Below are positions 57,321 through 64,000 of a stretch of 64,000 nt of DNA, piece by piece. Made by a program: the position numbers and the translations under genes. The notes beneath the pieces were generated by a model. The model was given only the letters and a program-made list of their open reading frames with translations, was not told the DNA's origin and did not search any database. Source of the stretch: Hydrogenophilales bacterium (GTDB lineage: Bacteria > Pseudomonadota > Gammaproteobacteria > Burkholderiales > Thiobacillaceae); assembly GCA_016195805.1 (NCBI GenBank), contig JACPYT010000005.1, positions 62,001 to 126,000 of the forward strand. The letters are read 5' to 3'. The stretch's first letter is position 1. Every line of letters begins with the position of its first letter.

Positions 57321-58946
57321 ATGCACAGACACGACGTCCTCATCCTCGGCAGCGGCCTCGCCGCGCTGACCACTGCGCTCAAGCTCGCCGACCAGCGCCG
57401 CGTCGCCATTGTGACCAAGCGGCAAATGACCGACGGCGCCAGCGACTGGGCGCAGGGCGGGATCGCGGCGGCGGTCGACAGCGGCGACTCGGTCGAAGCG
57501 CACGTGCACGACACCCTGGTCGCCGGCGCCGGCCTGTGCGACGAGGCGGTCACCCGGCTGGTGGCCAGCCAGGCGCGCGACATGATCGCCTGGCTGACTG
57601 CCAACGGCGTCGCCTTCACCCCCGACCCGCAGGCGCCCGGCGGGCTACATCTGGCACGCGAAGGCGGCCATTCCAAGCGCCGCGTGGTGCACGCGGCCGA
57701 CGCCACCGGCCATGCGGTGCAGGTGAGTCTGCTCGACCGCGTGCGCGCCCACCCCAATATCGAGACCTTCGAGCAGCACGTCGCCATCGACCTCATCACC
57801 GGCAAGCGCGCTGGCGGCCAGGAACGACAGATCCACGGCGCCTACGCCCTGAACAAGGGCACCGGCGAGGTCGAAACCTTCGCTGCCGGCCACACCGTGC
57901 TCGCGACCGGCGGCGCCGGCAAGGTCTACCTCTACACGACCAACCCCGACACCTCGACCGGCGACGGCATCGCGATGGCCTGGCGCGCCGGCTGCCGGGT
58001 GGCCAACCTCGAATTCGTGCAGTTCCACCCGACCTGCCTGTACCATCCGCACGCCAAGTCCTTCCTCATCACCGAGGCGGTGCGCGGCGAAGGCGGCCAT
58101 CTGCTGCTGCCCGACGGCAGCCGCTTCATGCAGTTCCACGACGAGCGCGCCGAACTCGCGCCGCGCGACATCGTGGCGCGCGCGATCGACTTCGAGATGA
58201 AGAAACGCGGCCTCGATTGCGTTTATCTCGACATCAGCCACAAGCCGGCCGACTTCGTGCGCGAGCACTTCCCGACGATCTACGGCCGCTGTCTCGAACT
58301 CGGCATCGACATCACGCGCCAGCCGATTCCGGTGGTGCCAGCCGCGCACTACACCTGCGGCGGCGTCGTCACCGACATCAATGCCCGCACCGACCTGTGC
58401 AACCTGCATGCCGTCGGCGAAGTCACCTTCACCGGCCTGCACGGGGCCAACCGGCTTGCGTCGAATTCGCTGCTGGAGTGCCTGGTATTCGGCCACGCCG
58501 CCGCCGCCGACATTCTGGCCACCCCCTCTGCGCCCTCGCTCAGCTTGCCGCCGTGGGACGCGTCGCGCGTCACCGATCCCGACGAGGAGGTGGTGATCTC
58601 GCACAACTGGGACGAACTGCGCCGCTTCATGTGGGATTACGTCGGTATCGTGCGTACCAACAAGCGGCTGGCGCGCGCCTCGCACCGCATCCGCCTGCTG
58701 CGCGCAGAAATCGACGAGTTCTACCGCAATTTCCGCGTCAGCAACGACCTGATCGAGCTGCGCAACCTGGTGCAAAGCGCCGACCTCATCATCCGCTCGG
58801 CCCAGTTGCGGCAGGAAAGCCGCGGCCTGCACTTCAGCCGCGACTACCCCGAAACCCTGCCAATCGCCGGCAACACCGTGCTCAACCCGCGCCCGGGGAC
58901 GATGTGTCCGAGCGTATGTGGCGTGCCCAGCGAAGCGACACCCTGA
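57321..58946 (+). CDS. nadB: L-aspartate oxidase
   Basis: 541 aa. FAD enzyme oxidising aspartate to iminoaspartate for quinolinate/NAD synthesis. [17 protein letters not shown] loop, [58 protein letters not shown], and [12 protein letters not shown]. Divergent from algU. Its last 65 nt overlap the convergent ygfX-like gene. TATCAT at 57303-57308 is a probable -10. Confidence 0.97.
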   Translation: MHRHDVLILGSGLAALTTALKLADQRRVAIVTKRQMTDGASDWAQGGIAAAVDSGDSVEAHVHDTLVAGAGLCDEAVTRLVASQARDMIAWLTANGVAFTPDPQAPGGLHLAREGGHSKRRVVHAADATGHAVQVSLLDRVRAHPNIETFEQHVAIDLITGKRAGGQERQIHGAYALNKGTGEVETFAAGHTVLATGGAGKVYLYTTNPDTSTGDGIAMAWRAGCRVANLEFVQFHPTCLYHPHAKSFLITEAVRGEGGHLLLPDGSRFMQFHDERAELAPRDIVARAIDFEMKKRGLDCVYLDISHKPADFVREHFPTIYGRCLELGIDITRQPIPVVPAAHYTCGGVVTDINARTDLCNLHAVGEVTFTGLHGANRLASNSLLECLVFGHAAAADILATPSAPSLSLPPWDASRVTDPDEEVVISHNWDELRRFMWDYVGIVRTNKRLARASHRIRLLRAEIDEFYRNFRVSNDLIELRNLVQSADLIIRSAQLRQESRGLHFSRDYPETLPIAGNTVLNPRPGTMCPSVCGVPSEATP

Positions 58947-59313
58947 GCCGGCGCAAATCGCCGGCGTCCGCGCTGTCGGGCAGTAGCGTCAGGGTGCGCG
59001 CCTGACGATCCACCGTACGGTAGCGCACCACGATCAATACGGTCGACACAAAACTGTCGCCCAGCACCTCGGCATCGCGCCATTCGGCGGCGTCGTCCAG
59101 GCATTGCAGGCGGCCGTCCGCCGCAATGCGCAAGCCCATCGTCGGCGCTGCCCGCCGCCAGCCCCATACGCCCAGCCCGATCACAGCGCCCCCCAGTGCT
59201 AACGCCACGGCAGCCGACACCTCCGAAAGCTGGATGGCGGCCAGCGCCAGCACGGTCATCCCCAGCAGCAACAGCCCCAACAGGCGTGAGGGTTTGAGTT
59301 CAATCTCGCGCAT
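58882..59313 (-). CDS. ygfX: YgfX-like membrane protein (CptA family)
   Basis: 143 aa. Begins [12 protein letters not shown], with two short membrane segments ([36 protein letters not shown]) and a cytosolic C-terminus ([18 protein letters not shown]). Matches the YgfX/CptA layout; in E. coli ygfX pairs with sdhE and lies near ygfZ, as here, but no sdhE is adjacent. The final 21 codons overlap nadB antisense. Confidence 0.75.
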   Translation of the reverse strand: MREIELKPSRLLGLLLLGMTVLALAAIQLSEVSAAVALALGGAVIGLGVWGWRRAAPTMGLRIAADGRLQCLDDAAEWRDAEVLGDSFVSTVLIVVRYRTVDRQARTLTLLPDSADAGDLRRLRVSLRWARHIRSDTSSPGAG

Positions 59314-59366
59314 CCGCGTGTACACTTTTGGCCTTCATCACATCACCTCTCTGACTGGAACGCATC

Positions 59367-60395
59367 GTGATCGATTCCTGGAAAACCCTTCTGCAATCCC
59401 AAGGCGCGGTAATCGAAGCCGGCACCGTGCTCCACTATGGCGACCCGGCTGCCGAACGCGCTGCCGCTGCAGACGGCACCATTGTGGCGGATTTGTCGCA
59501 ACTCGGCGTGATCGCGTTCCGCGGCGACGAGACCGCCACGTTCCTGCAGGGCCAGCTTACCAACGACGTGCGCGCGCTGCACGCCGATGGTGCGCAATGG
59601 AACGGCTATTGCAGCCCCAAGGGGCGCCTGCTCGGCAATTTCCTGATGTGGCGGCAGGGCGAGGATTATTGCCTGCAGCTCTCGGGCGACATCCTGGCCG
59701 GCGTGTTGAAGCGTCTGTCCATGTTCATCCTGCGCGCCAAGGTGCAGGGGCGCGACGCCAGCGACGAGACCGTGCGGCTGGTCGTGGCCGGTCCGCAGGC
59801 ACCGGCAGCGGTGACAGCTGCGATGGGCGTGGTGCCGGATGCCACCATGCATACAGCCTTCGGCGGGGCCGGCCAGGTGATCCGCGTCGGTGCCGACAAG
59901 TTCGTCCTGTCGGTCGCGCCCGAGCGCGCTGAAGCCGTGTGGCAGGTGCTGCGCCAGTCGGCGACCCCGGTCGGCGCCCCGGTATGGGACTGGCTGCGAC
60001 TCAATGCCGGCATTCCGATGATCGTCGCCGCCACCCAGGAGCAGTTCGTGCCGCAGATGGTCAATCTCGAGGCGATCGGCGGGGTGAGTTTCCAGAAGGG
60101 CTGCTACCCCGGCCAGGAAATCGTCGCGCGCAGCCAGTATCTGGGCAAGCTCAAGCGCCGCATGTTCCTCGCGCACGTGGAAGCTACAGCCGCACCCGGC
60201 GACAGCCTGTACAGCGCCGACATCGAGGGCCAGGCCACCGGTACCGTGGTCAATGCAGCCCCGGCGCCGGCCGGCGGCTTCGATGTGCTGGCCGTCGCCC
60301 AGGTCGAAAGCGCAAACACCCAGACCCTGCACCTGAAGGCCGCCGACGGCGCTGTGCTGGCCTTGAAACCCCTGCCTTACGTGCTGCCCGAATAG
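59367..60395 (+). CDS. ygfZ: Folate-binding protein YgfZ
   Basis: 342 aa. Aminomethyltransferase-like fold supporting repair of iron-sulfur enzymes. The diagnostic K-G-C-Y-x-G-Q-E motif is present as QKGCYPGQEIVAR, plus FLQGQLTNDV near residue 60. Divergent from the ygfX-like gene, immediately followed by a DUF4936 gene. Confidence 0.97.
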   Translation: MIDSWKTLLQSQGAVIEAGTVLHYGDPAAERAAAADGTIVADLSQLGVIAFRGDETATFLQGQLTNDVRALHADGAQWNGYCSPKGRLLGNFLMWRQGEDYCLQLSGDILAGVLKRLSMFILRAKVQGRDASDETVRLVVAGPQAPAAVTAAMGVVPDATMHTAFGGAGQVIRVGADKFVLSVAPERAEAVWQVLRQSATPVGAPVWDWLRLNAGIPMIVAATQEQFVPQMVNLEAIGGVSFQKGCYPGQEIVARSQYLGKLKRRMFLAHVEATAAPGDSLYSADIEGQATGTVVNAAPAPAGGFDVLAVAQVESANTQTLHLKAADGAVLALKPLPYVLPE

Positions 60396-60686
60396 GTGAA
60401 ATACGCCTATATCTACTACCGCATCGATCCTGTACAGGAAGCCACGGCCGCCGACCGGATCGATGCCCTGCTAGGTTTGATGGCGCGGCATTGCGCCCGT
60501 CCTCCGCGTCGTCTTCGCCGCTGCGACGATCCGGCCGTATGGATGGAGGTTTACGAGGAAATTGCCGACCATGCCGCGTTTACGGCAGCCCTGAATGCAG
60601 CCATACGCAGCCTCGGCTGCACGGCATTCACCCTGGGAGAACGGCATCTCGAATGTTTTTCCCTCAGCAACATCTGGTCTCCCTGA
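60396..60686 (+). CDS. DUF4936 family protein
   Basis: 96 aa, function unknown. The pattern YIYYRIDP at the start, RLRRCDDPAVWMEVYEEI and the C-terminal HLECFSLSN are features of DUF4936, which is common in betaproteobacteria. Start is GTG at 60396, directly abutting the ygfZ stop, so it is co-translated with it. Some members look like heme/sulfur stress proteins by fold but no role is assigned. Confidence 0.85.
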   Translation: MKYAYIYYRIDPVQEATAADRIDALLGLMARHCARPPRRLRRCDDPAVWMEVYEEIADHAAFTAALNAAIRSLGCTAFTLGERHLECFSLSNIWSP

Positions 60687-60743
60687 TCGGCCGATCCGGA
60701 CGATTGAGTCGCCTCACCAGGGCCTTCGCCGTGGCCGGGAGGT

Positions 60744-60771
60744 TTGGTTTTCTGCGCGCGCATCCTATAAA
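60744..60771 (+). promoter_or_regulatory. Promoter of the DsrC-like gene
   Basis: TTGGTT (60744-60749), 16-nt spacer and TATAAA (60766-60771), about 30 nt before the ATG; consistent with independent expression. Confidence 0.55.
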
Positions 60772-60803
60772 AATAAATCCACCCTGTACTCAAGGAGATC
60801 GTC

Positions 60804-61166
60804 ATGCTGGACATCAACAAAATGGTGGCGCAAGAACACGCGGATCCCGCAGTGCGCGGCCATCTCATCGAACTGGCCCCCTGGACGGAAGAGCAGGCCA
60901 TTGAGATGGCGCGGCGGGACGGTCTGGAATTGACGGACGACCATCTGGCCATCATCCGCTACCTGCGCGACTGCTATGCCGACCATGGCGGCACGATCAA
61001 TGCGCGCATGCTGGTGAACTCGCTGCAAGAGGAGTTTGCCGGGCTAGGCGGACACAAGTTTCTTTACAAGCTGTTTCCGTTGGGACCCATCGCCCAGGCC
61101 AGCCGCTATGCCGGGCTGCCGCTGCCGCCGGGCACGCACGATCCCTCGTTCGGCACGACGCACTAA
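60804..61166 (+). CDS. DsrC/TusE-like protein lacking the redox cysteines
   Basis: 120 aa. The DsrC fold is clear: DDHLAIIRYLRDCYADHG, INARMLVNSLQEEF, and the C-terminal arm LFPLGPIAQASRYAGLPLPPG. In DsrC the arm ends with CysB (G-C-K-x-A-G) and CysA (PTGCV); here these read ASRYAG and PPGTHDPS, so both are missing. Such cysteine-free paralogues have been called RspA and are thought to regulate rather than carry sulfur. AGGAG precedes the ATG. No dsr or tus genes nearby. Confidence 0.85.
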   Translation: MLDINKMVAQEHADPAVRGHLIELAPWTEEQAIEMARRDGLELTDDHLAIIRYLRDCYADHGGTINARMLVNSLQEEFAGLGGHKFLYKLFPLGPIAQASRYAGLPLPPGTHDPSFGTTH

Positions 61167-61176
61167 CCCAGGTGCC

Positions 61177-62244
61177 TTAGTTGGTCTCCGCCACCGGAAC
61201 CCGCGCAGCCAGCGCACACAGCAGTTCATAACTGCTGGTGCCTGCAGCCGAGGCCACGGTATCTACCGGCAAGCCCTCGCCCCACAGCACGACTGGGCTC
61301 CCCACCCCGGCAGCGGGACAATCACTCAAGTCCACGCACAGCATGTCCATCGATACCCGCCCCAGGGTCCGGCTGGCGCGCCCATCGACAAGAACCGGCG
61401 TGCCGGTCAGCGCATGGCGCGGATAGCCGTCCGCATAGCCGCAGGCCACGATCCCCACCCGCATGGGACGGTCGGCACGAAACAGCTGGCCGTATCCCAC
61501 CCCCTCGCCCGCCTGCAGTCTCTGCACGCCGATCACTTCCGATTGCAGCGTCATGGCTGGCCGCAGCCCCAGTTCGGCAGCCGTCACGTCGGCAAAAGGC
61601 GAAGCGCCATACAGCATCAGGCCTGGGCGCACCCAGGTCCCGCGGGTCTCCGGATAGCGCAGCAATGCCGCCGAGTTGGCGCTACTCCATGGCAGGTCGT
61701 GCCCGGCCAGTTCGTGCAGAAACGGCTGCAACTGCCAGTCCACGCCTGCAGGTTCGTCAGCCTGGGCAAAGTGGGTCATCAAGGTGATGCCTGCCACGCC
61801 GGCCAGGCTTTTCGTCCGCGCAACGATGGCGGCGTGCTCGACAAGCGGGAACCCCAGCCGGTGCATGCCGCTATCGAACTTGAGAAAGACCTGAATGGGC
61901 CGCGCGGGCGGTTGCTGCTGCAGCCAATCGAGTTGCGCGGCATGGTGCAGCACCGGCCACAGATCGAGTTCGGAACAGGTGGCGATTTCGTCCGCGCCGA
62001 ACAGCCCCTCGAGCAACACGATGGGCTGGTCCACGCCCATCAATCGCAGGTTGGCGGCTTCTTCCAGGGTCAGCACGGCAAAGCCGTCGGCAGCCGCCAG
62101 CGCACGTCGTGCGCGCGACAGTCCATGACCGTAGGCATTGGCCTTGACCACCGCGAAGATGCGCGCGCCGCCCGCGTGGCTGCGCGCCACGCGCAGGTTG
62201 TGCGCCATCGCACCGATCGAGATCCGCGCCTGGATGGGCCGCAT
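61177..62244 (-). CDS. alr: Alanine racemase
   Basis: 355 aa. PLP enzyme making D-alanine for peptidoglycan. PLP Lys34 in AVVKANAYGHG, GLMLYGASPF, second catalytic Tyr in VGYGQLFRAD, and VSMDMLCVDL. ATG 62244 is the start; the frame continues to 62352, but through the palindromic element. Follows dnaB on the same strand, a usual arrangement. Confidence 0.97.
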   Translation of the reverse strand: MRPIQARISIGAMAHNLRVARSHAGGARIFAVVKANAYGHGLSRARRALAAADGFAVLTLEEAANLRLMGVDQPIVLLEGLFGADEIATCSELDLWPVLHHAAQLDWLQQQPPARPIQVFLKFDSGMHRLGFPLVEHAAIVARTKSLAGVAGITLMTHFAQADEPAGVDWQLQPFLHELAGHDLPWSSANSAALLRYPETRGTWVRPGLMLYGASPFADVTAAELGLRPAMTLQSEVIGVQRLQAGEGVGYGQLFRADRPMRVGIVACGYADGYPRHALTGTPVLVDGRASRTLGRVSMDMLCVDLSDCPAAGVGSPVVLWGEGLPVDTVASAAGTSSYELLCALAARVPVAETN

Positions 62245-62251
62245 AGTCAGC

Positions 62252-62409
62252 CCTGATGTGCCCCAAATTCGCCTGATGATCGCGCCGAGTCTTGGCTGCC
62301 AGGGAAATTTTGAGAAGGAGCGGCGTAGTGATTCATACGCCCGACCGAACAAAGTCTTTCATGGCAGCCAAGAATCAAGCGAGGGCTGGTGAATTTGGGG
62401 CACATCAGG
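62252..62409. repeat. 158-bp palindromic, MITE-like element between dnaB and alr
   Basis: 22-nt terminal inverted repeats at 62252-62273 and 62388-62409 with one mismatch (core TGATGTGCCCCAAATTC), plus a second perfect inner pair TCTTGGCTGCCA (62290-62301) and its complement (62362-62373). The interior has no ORF. I see no clear target-site duplication. The ends are IS-like, so it is best described as a non-autonomous element; the parent transposon is not in the window. Confidence 0.75.
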
Positions 62410-62413
62410 CTTA

Positions 62414-63805
62414 TTAGTAGGAACCGGGCTGCGCCAGCGTTTCGAAGCGCGTGTATTCGCCGAGGAAGGCCAGCCGTACCGTTCCGATCGGGCCGTTGCG
62501 CTGCTTGCTGATGATGATTTCGGCGGTGCCCTTGTCCTGCGTGTCGGGGTTGTAGACCTCGTCGCGGTAGATGAACAGGATGACGTCGGCATCCTGTTCG
62601 ATGGCGCCCGATTCGCGCAGGTCGGACATCACCGGGCGCTTGTTGGGGCGCTGCTCCAGACTCCGGTTCAGCTGCGACAGGGCGATCACCGGCACGTGCA
62701 GCTCTTTCGCCAGGCCTTTCAGCGCACGCGAGATTTCCGAGATTTCTGTCGCGCGGTTCTCGCCGCCGCCGCTACCCGCCATCAACTGCAGGTAGTCGAT
62801 CACGATGAGGCCAAGCTTGCCGCACTGGCGCATCAGCCGCCGCGCACGCGCACGCAGTTCGAGCACATTGAGCCCCGGCGACTCGTCGATGAAGACCGGT
62901 GCCTCGTTGAGCTTGCCGAGCGCATAGGTCAGGCGCTGCCAATCGTCTTCGCCCAGCTTGCCGGTGCGCAGCCGATGCTGATCGAGCTTGCCGACCGAGC
63001 CGATCATCCGCATCACCAGCTGCGCCCCGCCCATTTCCATCGAGAACACCGCCACCGGGAGACCGGTGTCGAGCGCGACGTTCTCGGCAATGTTGATCGA
63101 GAAAGCGGTCTTGCCCATGGACGGCCGCCCAGCGACGATGACGAGGTCGCCCGGCTGCAGGCCCGAGGTTTTCTGGTCGAGATCGTGAAAGCCGGTGGGC
63201 ACGCCGGTGACGCCGGAGTCGTTGTCGCGGTGATAGAGCTCGTCGATGCGCTCGACGACTTCCTTCAGCAAGGGCTTGATTTCGGTGAAGCCCGCCTGCC
63301 CGCGGCTGCCGGACTCGGCGATCTCGAACACCTTGGCTTCGGCCTCGTCGAGCAGTTGCGAAGCACTGCGCCCGGCCGGCGCGTAGGCGGTATCGGCAAT
63401 CCCGGTCGCCACTTCGGCCAGCCGCCGCATCACCGAGCGCTCACGCACGATTTCGGCATAGCGGCGGATGTTGGCGGCCGACGGCGTGTTGCTCGCCAGC
63501 GCGACGATGTAGGCCAGCCCCCCCACGCTTTCAAGCTGCCCCATGGATTGCAATGCTTCGGACACCGTCACGGCGTCGGCCGGGCGGTTCTCGGCGATCT
63601 GCCGCACGATCGCGCGCAGGATCTGGCGATGATCCTGGCGGTAGAAATCGCTCTCCGACACCACATCGCCAATGCGGTCCCATGCGCTGTTGTCGAGCAG
63701 CAAGCCGCCCAGCACCGCCTGTTCGGCTTCCAGCGAGTGCGGCGGCAGGCGCATCTGCGCCAGCTGGGGATCGGAATTTGCAGTCAGCGAGTGGATGGCG
63801 GCCAT
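62414..63805 (-). CDS. dnaB: Replicative DNA helicase DnaB
   Basis: 463 aa. N-terminal primase-interaction domain (LPPHSLEAEQAVLGGLLLD), linker, and RecA-like core with Walker A VAGRPSMGKTAFSIN, Walker B LIVIDYLQLM, ALSQLNRSLEQRPNKRPVMSDLRESGAIEQDADVILF. Unwinds DNA at the fork. No intein. Follows rplI on the same strand, with a perfect DnaA box in between. Confidence 0.98.
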   Translation of the reverse strand: MAAIHSLTANSDPQLAQMRLPPHSLEAEQAVLGGLLLDNSAWDRIGDVVSESDFYRQDHRQILRAIVRQIAENRPADAVTVSEALQSMGQLESVGGLAYIVALASNTPSAANIRRYAEIVRERSVMRRLAEVATGIADTAYAPAGRSASQLLDEAEAKVFEIAESGSRGQAGFTEIKPLLKEVVERIDELYHRDNDSGVTGVPTGFHDLDQKTSGLQPGDLVIVAGRPSMGKTAFSINIAENVALDTGLPVAVFSMEMGGAQLVMRMIGSVGKLDQHRLRTGKLGEDDWQRLTYALGKLNEAPVFIDESPGLNVLELRARARRLMRQCGKLGLIVIDYLQLMAGSGGGENRATEISEISRALKGLAKELHVPVIALSQLNRSLEQRPNKRPVMSDLRESGAIEQDADVILFIYRDEVYNPDTQDKGTAEIIISKQRNGPIGTVRLAFLGEYTRFETLAQPGSY

Positions 63806-63850
63806 GGCAGGATTCTAGTCCCCAGCCCCAGCCCCACCAAGGGATAAGGC

Positions 63851-63859
63851 TGTGGATAA
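63851..63859 (-). promoter_or_regulatory. Perfect DnaA box upstream of dnaB
   Basis: TTATCCACA on the minus strand, the exact high-affinity DnaA-binding 9-mer, about 46 nt upstream of the dnaB ATG. Could let DnaA regulate dnaB; a single box is not an origin. Confidence 0.6.
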
Positions 63860-63899
63860 AGCGTGGACAGCAGGGAATACCCTGGGGGCATAAATAAAA

Positions 63900-63922
63900 A
63901 AGGGAGCCGTTGGCTCCCTTTT
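63900..63922 (-). terminator. Terminator after rplI
   Basis: AAGGGAGCC and GGCTCCCTT arms; on the minus strand followed by TTTTTTATTT. Ends the rplI transcript before dnaB. Confidence 0.85.
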
Positions 63923-63938
63923 GGGCGTAGCCGGCGGA

Positions 63939-64000
63939 TTACTGCTCGCCGACCACCACCACCGTGATGTTGGCGGTGACATCGTGGTGCAAGCCCAGCA
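63939..64000 (-). CDS. rplI: 50S ribosomal protein L9, C-terminal end (partial)
   Basis: The last 19 codons before a TAA stop read GLHHDVTANITVVVVGEQ, the pattern that ends L9 (H-x-DV then beta-strand with V-V-x-E). The gene continues beyond the right edge. dnaB following rplI is the usual order in betaproteobacteria. Confidence 0.8.
   Translation of the reverse strand, partial: LGLHHDVTANITVVVVGEQ

Overview
This window looks like a 64 kb stretch of core chromosome from a GC-rich betaproteobacterium. A sulfur-oxidising, Thiobacillus-like organism is the best guess. The guess rests on betaproteobacterial gene orders (pcnB-folK-deoxynucleoside kinase-panBCD; nadB / algU-mucA-mucB-rseC-mucD / lepA-lepB-rnc-era-recO-pdxJ), a DUF4936 gene, a periplasmic two-domain rhodanese and a DsrC-like protein. 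No species call can be proven from the sequence alone. I see no transposase, prophage, CRISPR array or rRNA, and one tRNA.

Layout. 0.2-5.3 kb: small genes (PhnA/YjdM, cupin, hypotheticals), then folA and thyA, an HExxH lipoprotein, and the two N-end-rule aminoacyl-protein transferases bpt and aat, all on the minus strand except the first small ORF. 5.7-9.8 kb: ccoI-ccoS (copper supply for cbb3 oxidase), a DsbA-family protein and a lipoprotein cyclophilin. 9.8-11.5 kb: a FecCD/BtuCD-type ABC importer pair without its binding protein. 11.5-16.1 kb: pcnB, folK, a deoxynucleoside kinase and panBCD. 16.5-17.4 kb: secreted rhodanese. 17.7-31.0 kb: an eight-gene, tightly coupled minus-strand glycogen/alpha-glucan operon, pgi-glk-glgC-GH57-malQ-glgB-glgA-glgP. 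31.4-38.2 kb: a plus-strand exopolysaccharide-type operon (NAD-dependent epimerase, GT2 synthase, TPR/beta-barrel outer-membrane protein, NodB deacetylase, GH10-like hydrolase). 38.2-45.4 kb: slipin, tRNA-Leu(CAA), queA, tgt, yajC-secD-secF and DedA. 45.4-57.2 kb: a minus-strand block with an HD-GYP protein, pdxJ-recO-era-rnc-DUF4845-lepB-lepA, then a glutaredoxin-like gene and the sigma-E (algU) regulon head. 57.3-64 kb: nadB, ygfX, ygfZ, DUF4936, a DsrC-like gene, alr, dnaB and the 3' end of rplI.

The most interesting part is 30.99-38.17 kb. The intergenic region between the glycogen operon and the exopolysaccharide operon carries two divergent -24/-12 (sigma-54) promoter matches, one facing each operon. 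This suggests that intracellular glucan storage and an extracellular polysaccharide are switched by one RpoN enhancer-binding protein. The exopolysaccharide operon has the parts of a Pga/Pel-type synthase-dependent system, but deacetylase and glycoside hydrolase are separate proteins, and the hydrolase is a GH10 relative with altered active-site residues. I regard this as the best candidate for an undescribed system here.

Other points of note: a FecCD permease whose only sensible start is CTG; a DsrC homologue without the redox cysteines; a perfect 26-bp-arm inverted repeat between queA and tgt, with a degenerate half copy captured in the cyclophilin C-terminus; a 158-bp MITE-like palindromic element between dnaB and alr; a perfect DnaA box before dnaB; and an apparently leaderless queA.
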